From NCBI GenBank assembly GCA_003615045.1, contig ML014175.1:30767-94766 (forward strand): a stretch of 64,000 bases of DNA. Direction: 5' to 3'. Source of the DNA: Caulochytrium protostelioides. Taxonomy: Eukaryota; Chytridiomycota; Caulochytriomycetes; Caulochytriales; Caulochytriaceae. Made by a program: the position numbers and the translations under genes. Positions 47,162 to 56,855 of this stretch are shown in pieces. Under the pieces are notes generated by a model, which was given only the letters and a program-made list of their open reading frames with translations, searched no databases and had not been told where the DNA came from. The first letter of the stretch is position 1. Each line of letters begins with the position of its first letter.

Positions 47162-49656
47162 TTACCAGTCCATCTTGGCGGGGTTGGCCGGCGCTGATTG
47201 GGCCGCAGCAGCGGCGACCTTGTCCTTGGGCACGTAGCCGAAACCGTCGAGCCAGGGCGTCTCGGCCGATCGCTTCTTCTCGAACTGGGTGATGTCGGCC
47301 TCGTGCTTCAGCGTCAGCGCAATGTCGTCGAGACCCTTCAGCAGACAGTCGCGGACGAACGGCGGCGTTGAGAACGAGAAGCGGGTCGTGCCGTCCGCGC
47401 AGACGACCTCCTCGCGCTCGAGGTCGATCGTGATGGGCTTGCCGGCGACGGCGTCCTGAGTCACACGGGCGATGGCGTCAGCGGGCAGCACGACCGGCAG
47501 CTGCCCGTTCTTGGTGCAGTTAGTGCGGAAGATGTCGCCGAAGCTCTCGGCGATGATGGCGCGGATGCCGAAGTCGAGCAGGGACCACGCGGCGTGCTCG
47601 CGCGACGAGCCGCAGCCGAAGTTCTGGCCCGCCACTACGAGAATCGAGGCCTTGTCGTACGGCGCGCGGTTCAGCACGAATTCCGGGTTGGGCTTGCCCG
47701 TGGCGGCGTCGTAGCGCAGCGGCCAGAAGAGGGCCTCGCCGAGGCCCGTGCGCTTGATCGTCTTGAGGAACTGCTTCGGGATAATGAGATCGGTGTCGAC
47801 GTTCGAGCGGTCGAGCGGCGCTGCGATGCCGGTGACGACCGTGAAGGCTTGGATGCCGTTACCGGCCGGCGCGTTCGAGGCGCCCGTCGGCGTGGGCTTG
47901 GCCGGCGTGGGCTGAGCCGCGGCGCCGGTGTCGGCGGCAGCCGCGACGGCGGCAGGCGCCGGCGGCGCCGACGGCTTAACGAGGAACGACTTGGGGTCCG
48001 AGGGCTGGATCGCGAGACTGCGCGAGTTCGGGCTGACCGGCCGGTCGGCCATGAGCTGGCGCACGTCGGTCAGGTAGCCCGTGACGGCGGCGGCGGCGGC
48101 CATGGCGGGGCTCATCAGATGGGTGCGGCCGCCGGTACCCTGGCGGCCTTCGAAGTTCCGGTTGGAGGTGGAGGCGCAGCGCTCGCCCGGCTGGAGCTGG
48201 TCTGGGTTCATCCCCAGGCACATCGAGCACCCGGCCTCGCGCCAGTCGAAGCCGGCGGCCGTGAAGATGCGGTCGAGGCCCTCCTGCTCAGCCTGCTTCT
48301 TGACGAGCCCCGAGCCGGGCACGAGCATGCAGTAGAGACCGTCGGCGATCTTGCGGCCCTGCAGGACCTTGGCGGCCTCGCGCAAGTCCTCGATCCGGGC
48401 GTTCGTGCAGGACCCGATAAACACTTTGTCAATCTTGACCGCCGTCATCGGCGTTCCCGGCGTGAGGCCCATGTACTCGAGCGCGCGCGTGACGCCCTTG
48501 GCGGCAGCGGCGTCCGGCGCATCCGCGGGGTCGGGCACCTTGCCGGTGATGGGGACGACGTCTTGTGGGGAAGTTCCCCACGTGACGGTCGGCGCGATCT
48601 CCGCCGCATCGATCGTGACCGTGATATCGTAAACAGCGTCCGGGTCGGACGGCAGGGTCTTCCAGTAGGCGACGGCGGCGTCCCAGGCCGGCCCCGCGGG
48701 CGGCGCCAGAGGACGGTCGCGGAGGTACGCGTACGTGATCTCGTCGGGCGCGATGAGACCCGCGCGAGCGCCGGCCTCAATACTCATGTTGCAGATCGAC
48801 ATGCGCGCTTCCATACTGAGCGCGCGGATCGTCGAGCCGCAGAACTCGATGACCGACCCCGTGCCGCCTGCCGTGCCGATGCGGCCGATGATGTGCAGCA
48901 CCAAGTCCTTGCTCGTCACGCCGGGACCGAGCTCGCCATCGACCTGGATGCGCATGTTCTTGGCGCGCTTCTGCAGGATGGTTTGCGTGGCGAGCACGTG
49001 CTCGACCTCGCTGGTGCCGATCCCGAACGCCAGCGCCCCGAACGCACCGTGGGTCGAGGTATGCGAGTCACCGCAGACGATGGTGGCGCCGGGCAGCGTG
49101 AAGCCCTGCTCAGGCCCGATGATGTGAACAATGCCCTGGCGGTCGTCCTCCATCCCGAAGAAGGTCAGGCCGAACTCGCGGACATTCGACTCGAGCGTGA
49201 CGATCTGCGTGCGGCTGTTGGGCTCTTCGACAAAGGTGGCGGAGTTCTTGAAGTGCTTGCGGCTCACCGTCGGGATGTTGTGGTCCACGGTGGCGAGCGT
49301 GCAGTCGGTGCGGCGCACGGGACGGCCCGCATTGCGGAGGCCTTCGAACGCCTGCGGCGAAGTCACCTCGTGGACCAGATGGCGGTCAATGTACATGACA
49401 CACGTGCCATCGGGCTCCGACCGCACCAGATGGCTGTCAAAGATCTTTTGGTAGCTGTGACGATGTCCAAATCATTGGACCCCGGAGCGGTCATGGAATC
49501 ATGCAAGATCGATAACGAGATGGAGCCAAGGCTGATGAGTATGACGATGCCGATGAACTAACAATCGTCTGGATGAAGTCGGCATTTCAGCGATCCGCAT
49601 CGCTCGGTCAAGATAAAAGCAAAGGCTTACAGGGTGCGGGGTTGCGCGATCGTCAT
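47162..49656 (-). CDS. LEU1: 3-isopropylmalate dehydratase, fused large and small subunits (Leu1), two exons
   Basis: Second step of leucine synthesis, isomerising 2- to 3-isopropylmalate; a [4Fe-4S] aconitase-family enzyme. Exon 1 is 49631-49656 (MTIAQPRT plus two bases, donor GTAAGC). Exon 2 runs down to the TAA at 47162. The long domain shows [22 protein letters not shown] and GDSHTSTHG, and the cluster Cys in [13 protein letters not shown] and in [13 protein letters not shown]. After an Ala/Pro linker, the swivel domain shows the [15 protein letters not shown] and [12 protein letters not shown] motifs. The fused order is the fungal arrangement; length is about 769 residues against 779 in yeast. 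The junction is odd: the best acceptor (CACAG at 49460-49456) would restore the family phrase LYxK(I/L)FD, but the frame then meets a stop one base too long. Acceptor AAAAG (exon 2 from 49445) keeps the frame but drops three residues. Confidence 0.94.
49446..49630 (-). other. LEU1 intron (185 nt, or 175 nt with the upstream acceptor)
   Basis: The donor is GTAAGC after ACC CT. Two possible acceptors, CACAG and AAAAG, are 10 nt apart; only the second is in frame with the sequence as given. Confidence 0.75.
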
Positions 49657-51062
49657 GATGGACAGCTTGAGCGGGGTGGGTGCGGGAAGAAAATTGAAAA
49701 TTGCGAGATCCGACCGTGGGTCGGTGCGGTCGGTGTCGCTGTATTAATAAACAGGCGTCGGGAATATAGTGGTCCTCGCCGGAGAGGTATACCAAGCTAG
49801 TGCTATCAATGACGGAGGCCACTCATCGTCGATACCAGGGCGTTGCATACGTCCAGAACAGCGCAATAACGCTGTTGTGTCCCGTTGGGGTGATCATGAC
49901 GACCCATCGCGCCAGCACCGGTCCTCGGGATACGAGCGGCTATCAGGCCGGTGATGCGCGACGTCCCGCCATGCCTGGTGCATGGCACGACGCGCCAGCA
50001 TCGTCGCGGGGCACCGTCTCGCTCCGTCGAGGACCCACTACCGCGACATGCAGCGCCACCTCGCGCTCGACCCGCGCCGTCGGACGCATGGGCGCATCGG
50101 AGGATGCCGCGGACGAGTCGCGCCGTCAGGCACCTGCGATGCGGTGCGATGCGGTGCGATGCAGCGCCACGCAGCCCCCTTTGGTGGGCGGATCGTGAGG
50201 CCGCATCGTGGGGCGGGTGGGGTTGGTGGCGGGGTTGTGCCTCGACGGCATCGACGGCATCGACGGCATCGACGGCATCGACGGCATCGACGGCATCGAC
50301 GGCATCGACGGCATCGACAGGCGGCGGGCTCCACCGTCGCTGCCATCACCGCGAACGCCGCCACCAGAAGCGGTGGATGCGCATCGTCGTTGGCTTTACC
50401 CGTGATGGTTCCCGGGGGCAAAGCGGGCTCCGCGCCGCATCGTCGCCGTCGCCGGTATCGTCGCCCGCATCGCCGTCGTTATGGCTCGCGAGGCCGACCG
50501 ACCTCGTGCAACCGCATGCGGGACGCACGCTGCAGCCGGATCGTCTCGGCCCGGCGCGCGGCATGGCGAATCATGAAATGCACCGTGACTGTGCATGGAT
50601 TTTTTGTTTCTTTTTGTTTCTTTTTTGCGGGCCCCTACTGGCGGCTTCATCGTGGGCCACAGCGCGGTGCGCGGAAAAGCAGACCAGCGATCGTGGCGGC
50701 CGGCTATCTTCGACCGGCCTCGATATTTCGATGATGGCCAGATGCATGGCCATCGCGCGCGACGACCCCCCTCCCGTCACATGCACACGTCGCTGATCTC
50801 CGCTTCTCCAAACGACGACCAAACATGAAAACATACAGGATGCTTAGTAAACGCAGCGTCGAAGACGCGCCGTACATAGGATGAGGAAAGGTGCAAATGA
50901 GAAAAAGCGCGAGAAGGAAAATGAGGACAAAAATAAAAGTGCCAGGGTGCAAAGCGGATCCACAGATGAATCCCCGCCCAACGACCTGGAAGGATATGAA
51001 AGTCGCTAAGCATCATGGCGAGATGCTCATGAGGGTGAAGCGGCGCCACAGAAAGAGGACAA
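49657..51062. other. Intergenic region: LEU1 promoter and SUR7-like gene 3' flank
   Basis: 1.4 kb. It has AT-rich runs near 49685-49760 (including ATTAATAAACAG) just upstream of LEU1, which fit a promoter. The 9-nt minisatellite at 50242-50313 lies in the middle. T-rich and A-rich stretches at 50598-50625 and 50880-50945 are close to the neighbouring stop. No credible coding frame. Confidence 0.45.
50242..50313. repeat. 9-nt minisatellite, eight perfect units of TCGACGGCA
   Basis: Eight identical head-to-tail 9-mers followed by a broken ninth. In one plus-strand frame it reads GIDGID..., in the opposite strand MPSMPS...; neither is part of a supported gene. The perfection suggests recent expansion. 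Confidence 0.9.
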
Positions 51063-52439
51063 TCAGGCCTCGCCGTAGTAGTATGGCTGCAGCGCCGAGG
51101 GCGGCGACTGCGCGTAGCCCGGCCGCGACGAGCCGGACGACAGTGGCGGCAACATGGGCTGCGTCACGGGCATCATGGGCGTCGTCGTCACGATCGGCAC
51201 GACAGACGACGGCTGTGGAGGCGACGGGTAGTACGGCTGCGCCTGGTAGTGCGCCTGACTGCGTGCCTGGGCCTGAGCCTGCGCCTGCTCGTACTGCTGC
51301 TGCTGCTGATACTGCAGCTGCCGCTGGTATTGCATCTGCGCTTGCTGCTGCTGTTGCTGCTGGACCGCATACTGCTGCTGCTGGGAGAAGGTGTTGCCGG
51401 CGGGCGGCGACTGGGCGCTCGCGGGACTCGCCGGGGTCATGACACTGCGGTTCCACTTGCCGGAGGGCGTGCGGCTGGGCGAGACGTCCGGGACGTCGCT
51501 GTCGAGCACGCCGTTCTGGCGGCGGGCCTTCGCATTTTGGGTCTCACGCCACACCTCGCGGCGGATAGAGCGCGACAGGCGCACCGTGCCGACCAGGAGG
51601 ATCGTGTTGATGACCATCGCGGCCAGCAGGATCCAAATGCCGCTGCCGAGCTTGGTGGTGAGGCCTGTGAGCGACGAGATACCACTGCCCGCGGTATGGT
51701 CGCGGATCAGCTCGCCGACCTTCGCGTAGATGGCGGTCGAGGAGACGAAGGCGAGCACGGTCGCGACAAAGGAGAGCGCGGCGAGGGCCGTGGCGCCATG
51801 GCGGGTGCGCTTGCCGAACGCATTGCCGAACCAACCGTACGCGATGAACCACAGCATGAGCAGAATCAGGAATATGCCGCTGAGCCCGATCGTAAAGAAG
51901 GCCACGGGGTTGTTGGTCTGAAGCTTGTTGAGGAAGTTGGAGAAGTTCGACGACGAGTCGTCGCTCAGCGAGAAGTCGTAGTCGAGCGAGATCGGGCGGA
52001 ACTGCTCCTTGGGCTTGACATTGTAGCACAGGTTCAAGCCGTTGGCGCGGATAATGCAGTATCCCCAGATCGAGAGCTTCGCGGCGGCGGCGAGCGTGTA
52101 AATGGCCGTGTCCTTGTTGTTGTTGTTGTAGATCGTCAGGAAGTTGACTTTCTGGACGAGGCTGCTGGTATGCGAATTCGAGCCCCAGAAAACAAAGCAA
52201 AGCAGGACGAACGTCGCGAGCGCTGTCAGCCAGAGCGCGACAGCGACGATGCGGTGATGGCTGCGGCGGCGGAACAGCAGGCCGTTCGGCCCACGCGATG
52301 AGGGCGCGCGCGCGCTGCTAGGGGCGCGCGCAGCCGGCGCGCTGCCGCCTTGGGCGACGGCGGCCGAGCTCGAGGCGCCCTGCAGCGTGCCTTCATGGTG
52401 GTTCTTGGCGACTGCGCCACCCGCATACCAGGACGACAT
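51063..52439 (-). CDS. SUR7/PalI (Rim9)-type four-helix plasma-membrane protein with a Gln-rich tail
   Basis: Fungal tetraspanners of this type act in eisosome organisation or alkaline-pH signalling. The start is the ATG at 52437-52439; 458 residues. The N-terminal ~55 residues are disordered and end in RRRSHHR. TM1 is at ~64-85. A long outer loop (86-179) contains the IWGYC motif and a second Cys (~C138), the spacing seen in SUR7/PalI ectodomains. TM2 is at ~180-202, TM3 at ~217-239 and TM4 at ~266-287 (the small-residue-rich GIWILLAAMVIN region). The cytosolic tail of ~165 residues is Gln-, Tyr- and Pro-rich, with poly-Q (AVQQQQQQQAQMQYQ) and TTTPMMPVTQP. No catalytic function is expected. 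The choice between SUR7 and PalI cannot be made by eye. Confidence 0.8.
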   Translation of the reverse strand: MSSWYAGGAVAKNHHEGTLQGASSSAAVAQGGSAPAARAPSSARAPSSRGPNGLLFRRRSHHRIVAVALWLTALATFVLLCFVFWGSNSHTSSLVQKVNFLTIYNNNNKDTAIYTLAAAAKLSIWGYCIIRANGLNLCYNVKPKEQFRPISLDYDFSLSDDSSSNFSNFLNKLQTNNPVAFFTIGLSGIFLILLMLWFIAYGWFGNAFGKRTRHGATALAALSFVATVLAFVSSTAIYAKVGELIRDHTAGSGISSLTGLTTKLGSGIWILLAAMVINTILLVGTVRLSRSIRREVWRETQNAKARRQNGVLDSDVPDVSPSRTPSGKWNRSVMTPASPASAQSPPAGNTFSQQQQYAVQQQQQQQAQMQYQRQLQYQQQQQYEQAQAQAQARSQAHYQAQPYYPSPPQPSSVVPIVTTTPMMPVTQPMLPPLSSGSSRPGYAQSPPSALQPYYYGEA

Positions 52440-54639
52440 GGTGGGAAGTGGACCCGGACGAGGCGTTCCTCGCAGGATCGTGCAGGTATGGTGCTGACGA
52501 GCGCCAGGCCAGGGGGGAGCCGGGGGGCAGGAGGAACCACGCGTCCGGGACGGCGCTCAGAGATCGATGTCCGACTCGCTGAGTGGTCGATTGTGGTGCT
52601 GGAGAATGGGGCGGACCATGGGAGAGATGATATCAAAAAGGACGGCAGATCAGACGTCAAGGGCCTGCGATGACGACGACCGCGGATCGGAAGAGAAACG
52701 GGAATGTGTATGGAAAAGGAATCACAGCGCGTCCACGTGGACAGGCATACACCAGTGTCAGAACCCAGAAGCGTTCTGATCTCCGTCGGGGATGCACGTT
52801 GCTTCTAAAACCACGTGGCTCGCCGATCCGACGTCGCGAGTGGGCGCGCGCCACGAATCAGGAATTGCGATGATCAGGAGCGGATGCTCCTCTCTCTCTC
52901 TGGGTCAAACCAGAGACGGCGCTCGCGGCCTGCGCGCAGACGCCAGATGACAAGCGAATAATGACAGTCAGCGTGAGAGGCAGCGAATTGGCCCAGTGGA
53001 GGCTTGGAAGGGGCTTAAGCCGCTGACGGGACGCGGGGGTGCCTTGGATGGCGTCTGAGTGGCGATCTAATGGGAGCGGGGCGGCCGTAGGATAGGGTTT
53101 GGGGAAAGCCGCGAGACCGATGCCGTCGAACTCAAGACAGGAGCAGAAGCCAGGGGATGGAGGGGGAGATGGTGAGGATGGCCGAGCACCGGTACCGGTA
53201 CTCCGTACGTCGATCCCGCAAGCACACGATCGACACGAGCCGGTGGCCAAGGCCCAGAGGAGCTCAAGAGAAGGGACAGACTAGCGTCAGGAGGCCCGCT
53301 CGAACGGTATGATCCGTCCTGGAGGATCAGGATGCCGCGCGGAGACCCATCAGCGTGCGGTGCGCATGGCACGACCCAACGGACGTGAAACGGCGCCGCC
53401 GCCACGGCCGCAGAGGCCTCTCAGACGGATCGGCGCGTCCAGGTGCTTCACGCTCCTCGTCTCACAGGGCGCCCCCGCGGTCGGCTGGCGCATCACGCGG
53501 GCCCCGCCTCACGGCTTCGAGGCCATCGCGGCCCCCGCGTCATGCCGCCGCCGTGTCACGACGGCGTTCAAGCCGGTTGGCGCTGGTCGCCTCATTCGCG
53601 GAAATGGCGGCGGCGCCCTGCCCGACGGCCGCGAACGCCTCCGCGCCTTCGCGCCTCGTCCTGCCTCGTCCAATTGGATCGGCTGGCTGGCTGGCTGGCT
53701 AGCTGCGCTGCGCCGCGTCGCGCCGCCCACGCTGGGCTGTGCTGCGGGCCGTGCTGTGCTGCGGGCCGTGCTTGCCAGCCGACGCCGTGGCCCACGCCGT
53801 GGCCGCCGTCGTCGCGGGGGCCATGATCGGTTCCCATGAGCCCAGAGGAGCGATCGCGACCGCGAGGCGTATGCACGGCGCCCCACCGCGGCGGCGGAGA
53901 CCGAGCGCCTGCGCGCTCAGCTGACGGCGCGACGGTGGGCGGGCCACGGGGCCGCTGGAGAGCACGCTCGAGCTGGAGCCGGAGCCGGAGCCGAAGCCTC
54001 GGCCAGAGTCCCCCGCCCACCCAGGCCTGCCTGCCTTCCGCAATCCGAAGAATCGGTCGATCCGCCTTCCTGGTCCCGTGTTATCTTCGTTCCGGGCCTC
54101 AGGCGGACACGCACTGCCGCCGCCCACCGCCGTCCATCACAGCCCCCATCGGCGACGCCTCCTCCAGGTCGGAGAACGTAGAGGAGGCGTTCGTGCCAGA
54201 AGGGCGCTGTTGATTTTTTTCCTTTTGTCTTGTTCGCTTCCATCGGAGCTGGGCGCTATTCCCGTGTTGCGCGACATTGCTAAAATGATCGACGCGGCCA
54301 GTGAGCTGAGGTACCTCTTGATGTCAGCACGGTCAACATCGCCGCTTGCGCGCTGAGGGATAAACATGTTTATGACACCAGGAGCGCGGGGTGGCGCGAG
54401 AGGGATGTGGCATCCGTGATCAGCGCGGTAATATGGCGTCCAGAGGACTCGACAACGTGGTTTTGCAGCGCGGATCGCCGCTGAGCGCTCATCGTGGCAG
54501 AAGCTGTGGGCATGCAAGGACTCGCGCGGTTGTTGTTACGCGAAGCTGCCGTGTAACGCTCAGCTCGGGCCCCGTCTCAGCTCGGCCCCGTCCAGCCAGC
54601 TAACAACCCTCTGTCGGATCGTCCGACGACGAGGCCCAG
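52440..54639. other. Long GC-rich intergenic region without a supportable gene
   Basis: 2.2 kb upstream of the SUR7-like gene. Frames of 100-180 codons overlap on both strands at 53300-54200 but consist of Arg/Ala/Pro shadows. A short tandem repeat (ggctggctggctggctagct) lies at about 53681-53702, and GTGCTGCGGGCCGTGCT is duplicated at 53737-53770. The SUR7-like promoter must be near 52440-52900. Confidence 0.4.
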
Positions 54640-54717
54640 GCAATGCCATCCAGGCCACCCTAAGAAACATACAAGTTCTCCCTTGAGACAACCTAGCATG
54701 AGTTGATTGGGGCCAAA

Positions 54718-55544
54718 ATGGCAAGAAAGTGCTCCCGTCCGCTGAAGAAGCAATCCGGTTTCGGGTTGCCCACTGACATGCGGCGCATTTGGTGTGCGCG
54801 GTGTCCCGACAGGACATGACAGAGGCAGTGGACATCGCCAACCGCAAGTGCCCCTGTGCAGCAAAGAAGCAACCCAGTTTCGGATTGCCCTCTGACACGC
54901 AGCCCACTTGACGTGCGCAGTGCCCCGACAAGCCATCAGCAGTGGTAGACATAGTTCTCCTCGCTGCCTATCATCCTGGTGCGACTATATCATCAATGCA
55001 AAGCACCTCCGCGGCTACTGAAGGAATTGCTCCACGCATCTTTTCCCCGTTGAGCCTATATTTATCTAGGGAAGGAACGCACGATTCGAATCGCAGTGGA
55101 AGCTGCTTGCTCAGAAGTATGCGCATCCATACATCCCACAATCGAAGAATTGGCGGGGGTTGCTCAGCGCGGCGCCCCGACACGTTCGTCGACGCCTAGA
55201 CACATGTCGTTTTCGGCGAGGTGGATGAGGAAGGCCACGATACCCGCGCGTATCGCGGTAGCAAGAACAAGCGGATGCTGCTGCTGATGGAAGACACAGG
55301 CGGCCGCCTGACGGTTTTCATTCAATTGAATCAAGACGCATTCGTCGACTCCCACGGGAGAAGACATGGAGGTTGCTTCAAAAAGAGCAGGAAGACCGGG
55401 AAGTTGCTCGTCAGTGGCCGCAAAGGATTGGACTCCCGTATCGGTGTGTCCCTAGATCGGCTTAAGCATCTCTGGAACACTGTCCCCAAGATGGAATTCC
55501 AGATCGAACACATCTTTTATGACGGTTGCAACCTCGAGAAGTAA
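54718..55544 (+). pseudogene. Broken gene: EsV-1-7-like Cys repeats plus a nuclease-like domain of giant-virus/algal type
   Basis: Two Cys-rich units near 54718-54815 and 54838-54935 share the phrases FGLPTD and PSFGLPSD, followed by WCARC and (stop)RAQC and then CPD(K/R). This C..C...(P)SFGLP...C..C layout is the EsV-1-7 repeat, first described in the Ectocarpus virus EsV-1 and in brown-algal IMM proteins. Unit 1 ends in a frameshift with a TGA, and unit 2 has TGA where the Cys codon stood. After ~250 nt of decayed sequence, 55205-55544 reads VDEEGHDTRAY, KRMLLLMEDTGG, VFIQLNQDAFVDSHG, GGCFKK and FQIEHIFYDG. This resembles the C-terminal domain that follows EsV-1-7 repeats in oomycete, algal and large-virus proteins, with a DE.xH...RM pattern that may be an endonuclease core. 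The frame ends at TAA 55542-55544, where the Fanzor fragment begins. Family assignment is from memory of motifs, not a search. Confidence 0.6.
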
Positions 55545-55545
55545 A

Positions 55546-56439
55546 AACTCATGTCATGTCATTGATATGCACGGGCAGTACTATGTGAAAGTTGGCGTGA
55601 AAGCCGCCCAAAAGCAGTCAGAGAAGTGGCAGCGCCATTTGAAAGAGCCGCTGCAGCGGCTGTCGGAGATGAGCTCCAAGGGCACAGCGCTCGACGTGCA
55701 CCACCGCTTCCTAGAGGTGTGGCTCGCCACGTACGAACCGCTGTGGGCCTAGTTTCTGAAGCCGCGCTGGGCACACCAGCGCCTGCGATGGTACAGCGGC
55801 AATCAGCGCGTGCTTGCCAAGTTCATGAACCGCGTCGCCAAGGAAGCAGCCACGGAGATGGCGCCCGTGATCGCTGAAGTGGTGGTCGCCTATGGCGCCT
55901 CCAAGTTTGCCCCCGGCGGCAAGGGCGAGATCGCCGTTCCAACCGCTCGCGCTCACAAGGTGCGCGACCAGCGGTTCCGCGCCACCCTGGTCGACGAGTT
56001 CCGGACGACTCAGGTGCATGCCGAGACAAACGACCTCCTGACCAAGGTGAAACCCCGGGACCCGACGCAGGTGCCGGCCGCTCGTGCCGGCAATACCCGG
56101 ACGGGCGCTCGCTCAACGGCGCCGACATGGGTCAACCCGCCCCGCGATGTTCGCGCGGGCGCTTCCCCGGCCAAGCCGACGCCGGCCACCCCGGTCGGCA
56201 AGACCCGGGTGGACGCCCAGACGAATGTGGTCCTGAACTCCGGTCAACGCCGGCGCCAGGGAATCGTGGTTCGAAGGTGGCTGTGGTATAGTTCCACCGA
56301 CGGCAAGTTTGCAAATCGCGACCTCAATGCCGCGTTGAACATCCGACGCTGCCTGGTCTTGCCCGCCAGACCGGAGGCGCTGTGCCGCAACGGGGAAGAC
56401 CCGCTGCAGCCCAGGGACGGGAAGCTTATCCGGAGCTGA
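55546..56439 (+). mobile_element. Best-preserved Fanzor fragment (C-terminal half, one in-frame TAG)
   Basis: A single frame from ~55519 to the TGA at 56437-56439, broken only by a TAG at 55750-55752. In order: HVIDMHGQYYVKVG; a helical segment ending LATYEPLW; then, after the stop, PRWAHQRLRWYSGNQRVLAKF, VVVAYGASKFAPGGKGEIAVP and VDEFRTTQVHAE, which carries the RuvC-II Glu. A Pro/Thr/Arg spacer of ~75 residues follows, then KFANRDLNAALNIRRCL with the RuvC-III Asp. The GxG..SVPT-like block, the (V/D)EFRTS-type phrase and NRDxNAAxNI are hallmarks of Fanzor/TnpB nucleases. The zinc-finger Cys pairs normally near VDE(F/Y)RTS and before NRD are mutated away, and RuvC-I plus the N-terminal domain are missing, so it is inactive. 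Confidence 0.82.
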
Positions 56440-56540
56440 ACCAAATGCGCTAAATGCGTCACTGCCTCGGCGGGGGACCCCTGGGGGGCATCACCGAGGG
56501 GATGGCGAGTACGTTAGGTAAGGAGGAGCCTAAACACCGC
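56440..56540 (+). repeat. Conserved non-coding Fanzor tail, copy 3 (candidate guide-RNA scaffold)
   Basis: It starts right after the TGA. The stem CCTCGG (56465-56470) pairs perfectly with CCGAGG (56494-56499) around CGGGGGACCCCTGGGGGGCATCA. The downstream part (GGCGAGTACGTTAGGTAAGGAGGAGCCTAAACACC) is more diverged than in the other copies. Confidence 0.7.
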
Positions 56541-56855
56541 TTCGTTCGCTCGATAAAAAATACGATACACTATGTGATGGACGCGGCGGTCCGCCGGCGT
56601 GCTTTGCTTGGCCCGGAAAGGGCGGCCTCGTGTCAAGTATCGCGGTGGTGGGCGCAGCTGCGAGCCCTATGGTCGCCGGCGCCGCGCCCCCGGCCGCATG
56701 ACCTCCCGTCGCTAGGTCGACGGGTCCAGCCTCTCGTCGACGCGGCGGCGCTGCGCAGCGCCGCCCTCAACGGCGTCGGCAACGCTTCGAAGCAAACCCT
56801 AGATCATCGGCTGGTGCCGTCGCGGTGATGCTGATGAGTCCGATCCATCCGATAG
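56541..56855. other. Short intergenic region upstream of the cysteine-synthase-like gene
   Basis: 315 nt with AT-richer sequence at 56550-56580, probably the promoter and leader of the next gene. No other feature seen. Confidence 0.45.

Noticed and set aside
47594-49561. 655-codon frame antisense to LEU1
   Set aside because: Arg/Ala/Asp/His-rich antisense shadow; the minus strand carries clear isopropylmalate isomerase motifs.
50242-50313. Possible CRISPR-like array
   Set aside because: Units are directly adjacent 9-mers without spacers, and the genome is eukaryotic; it is a minisatellite.
55200-56439. Reading 55205-56439 as one intact fused gene
   Set aside because: The two parts are in different frames with a TAA at 55542, a further TAG at 55750 and two unrelated domain types; two adjoining relics explain it better.
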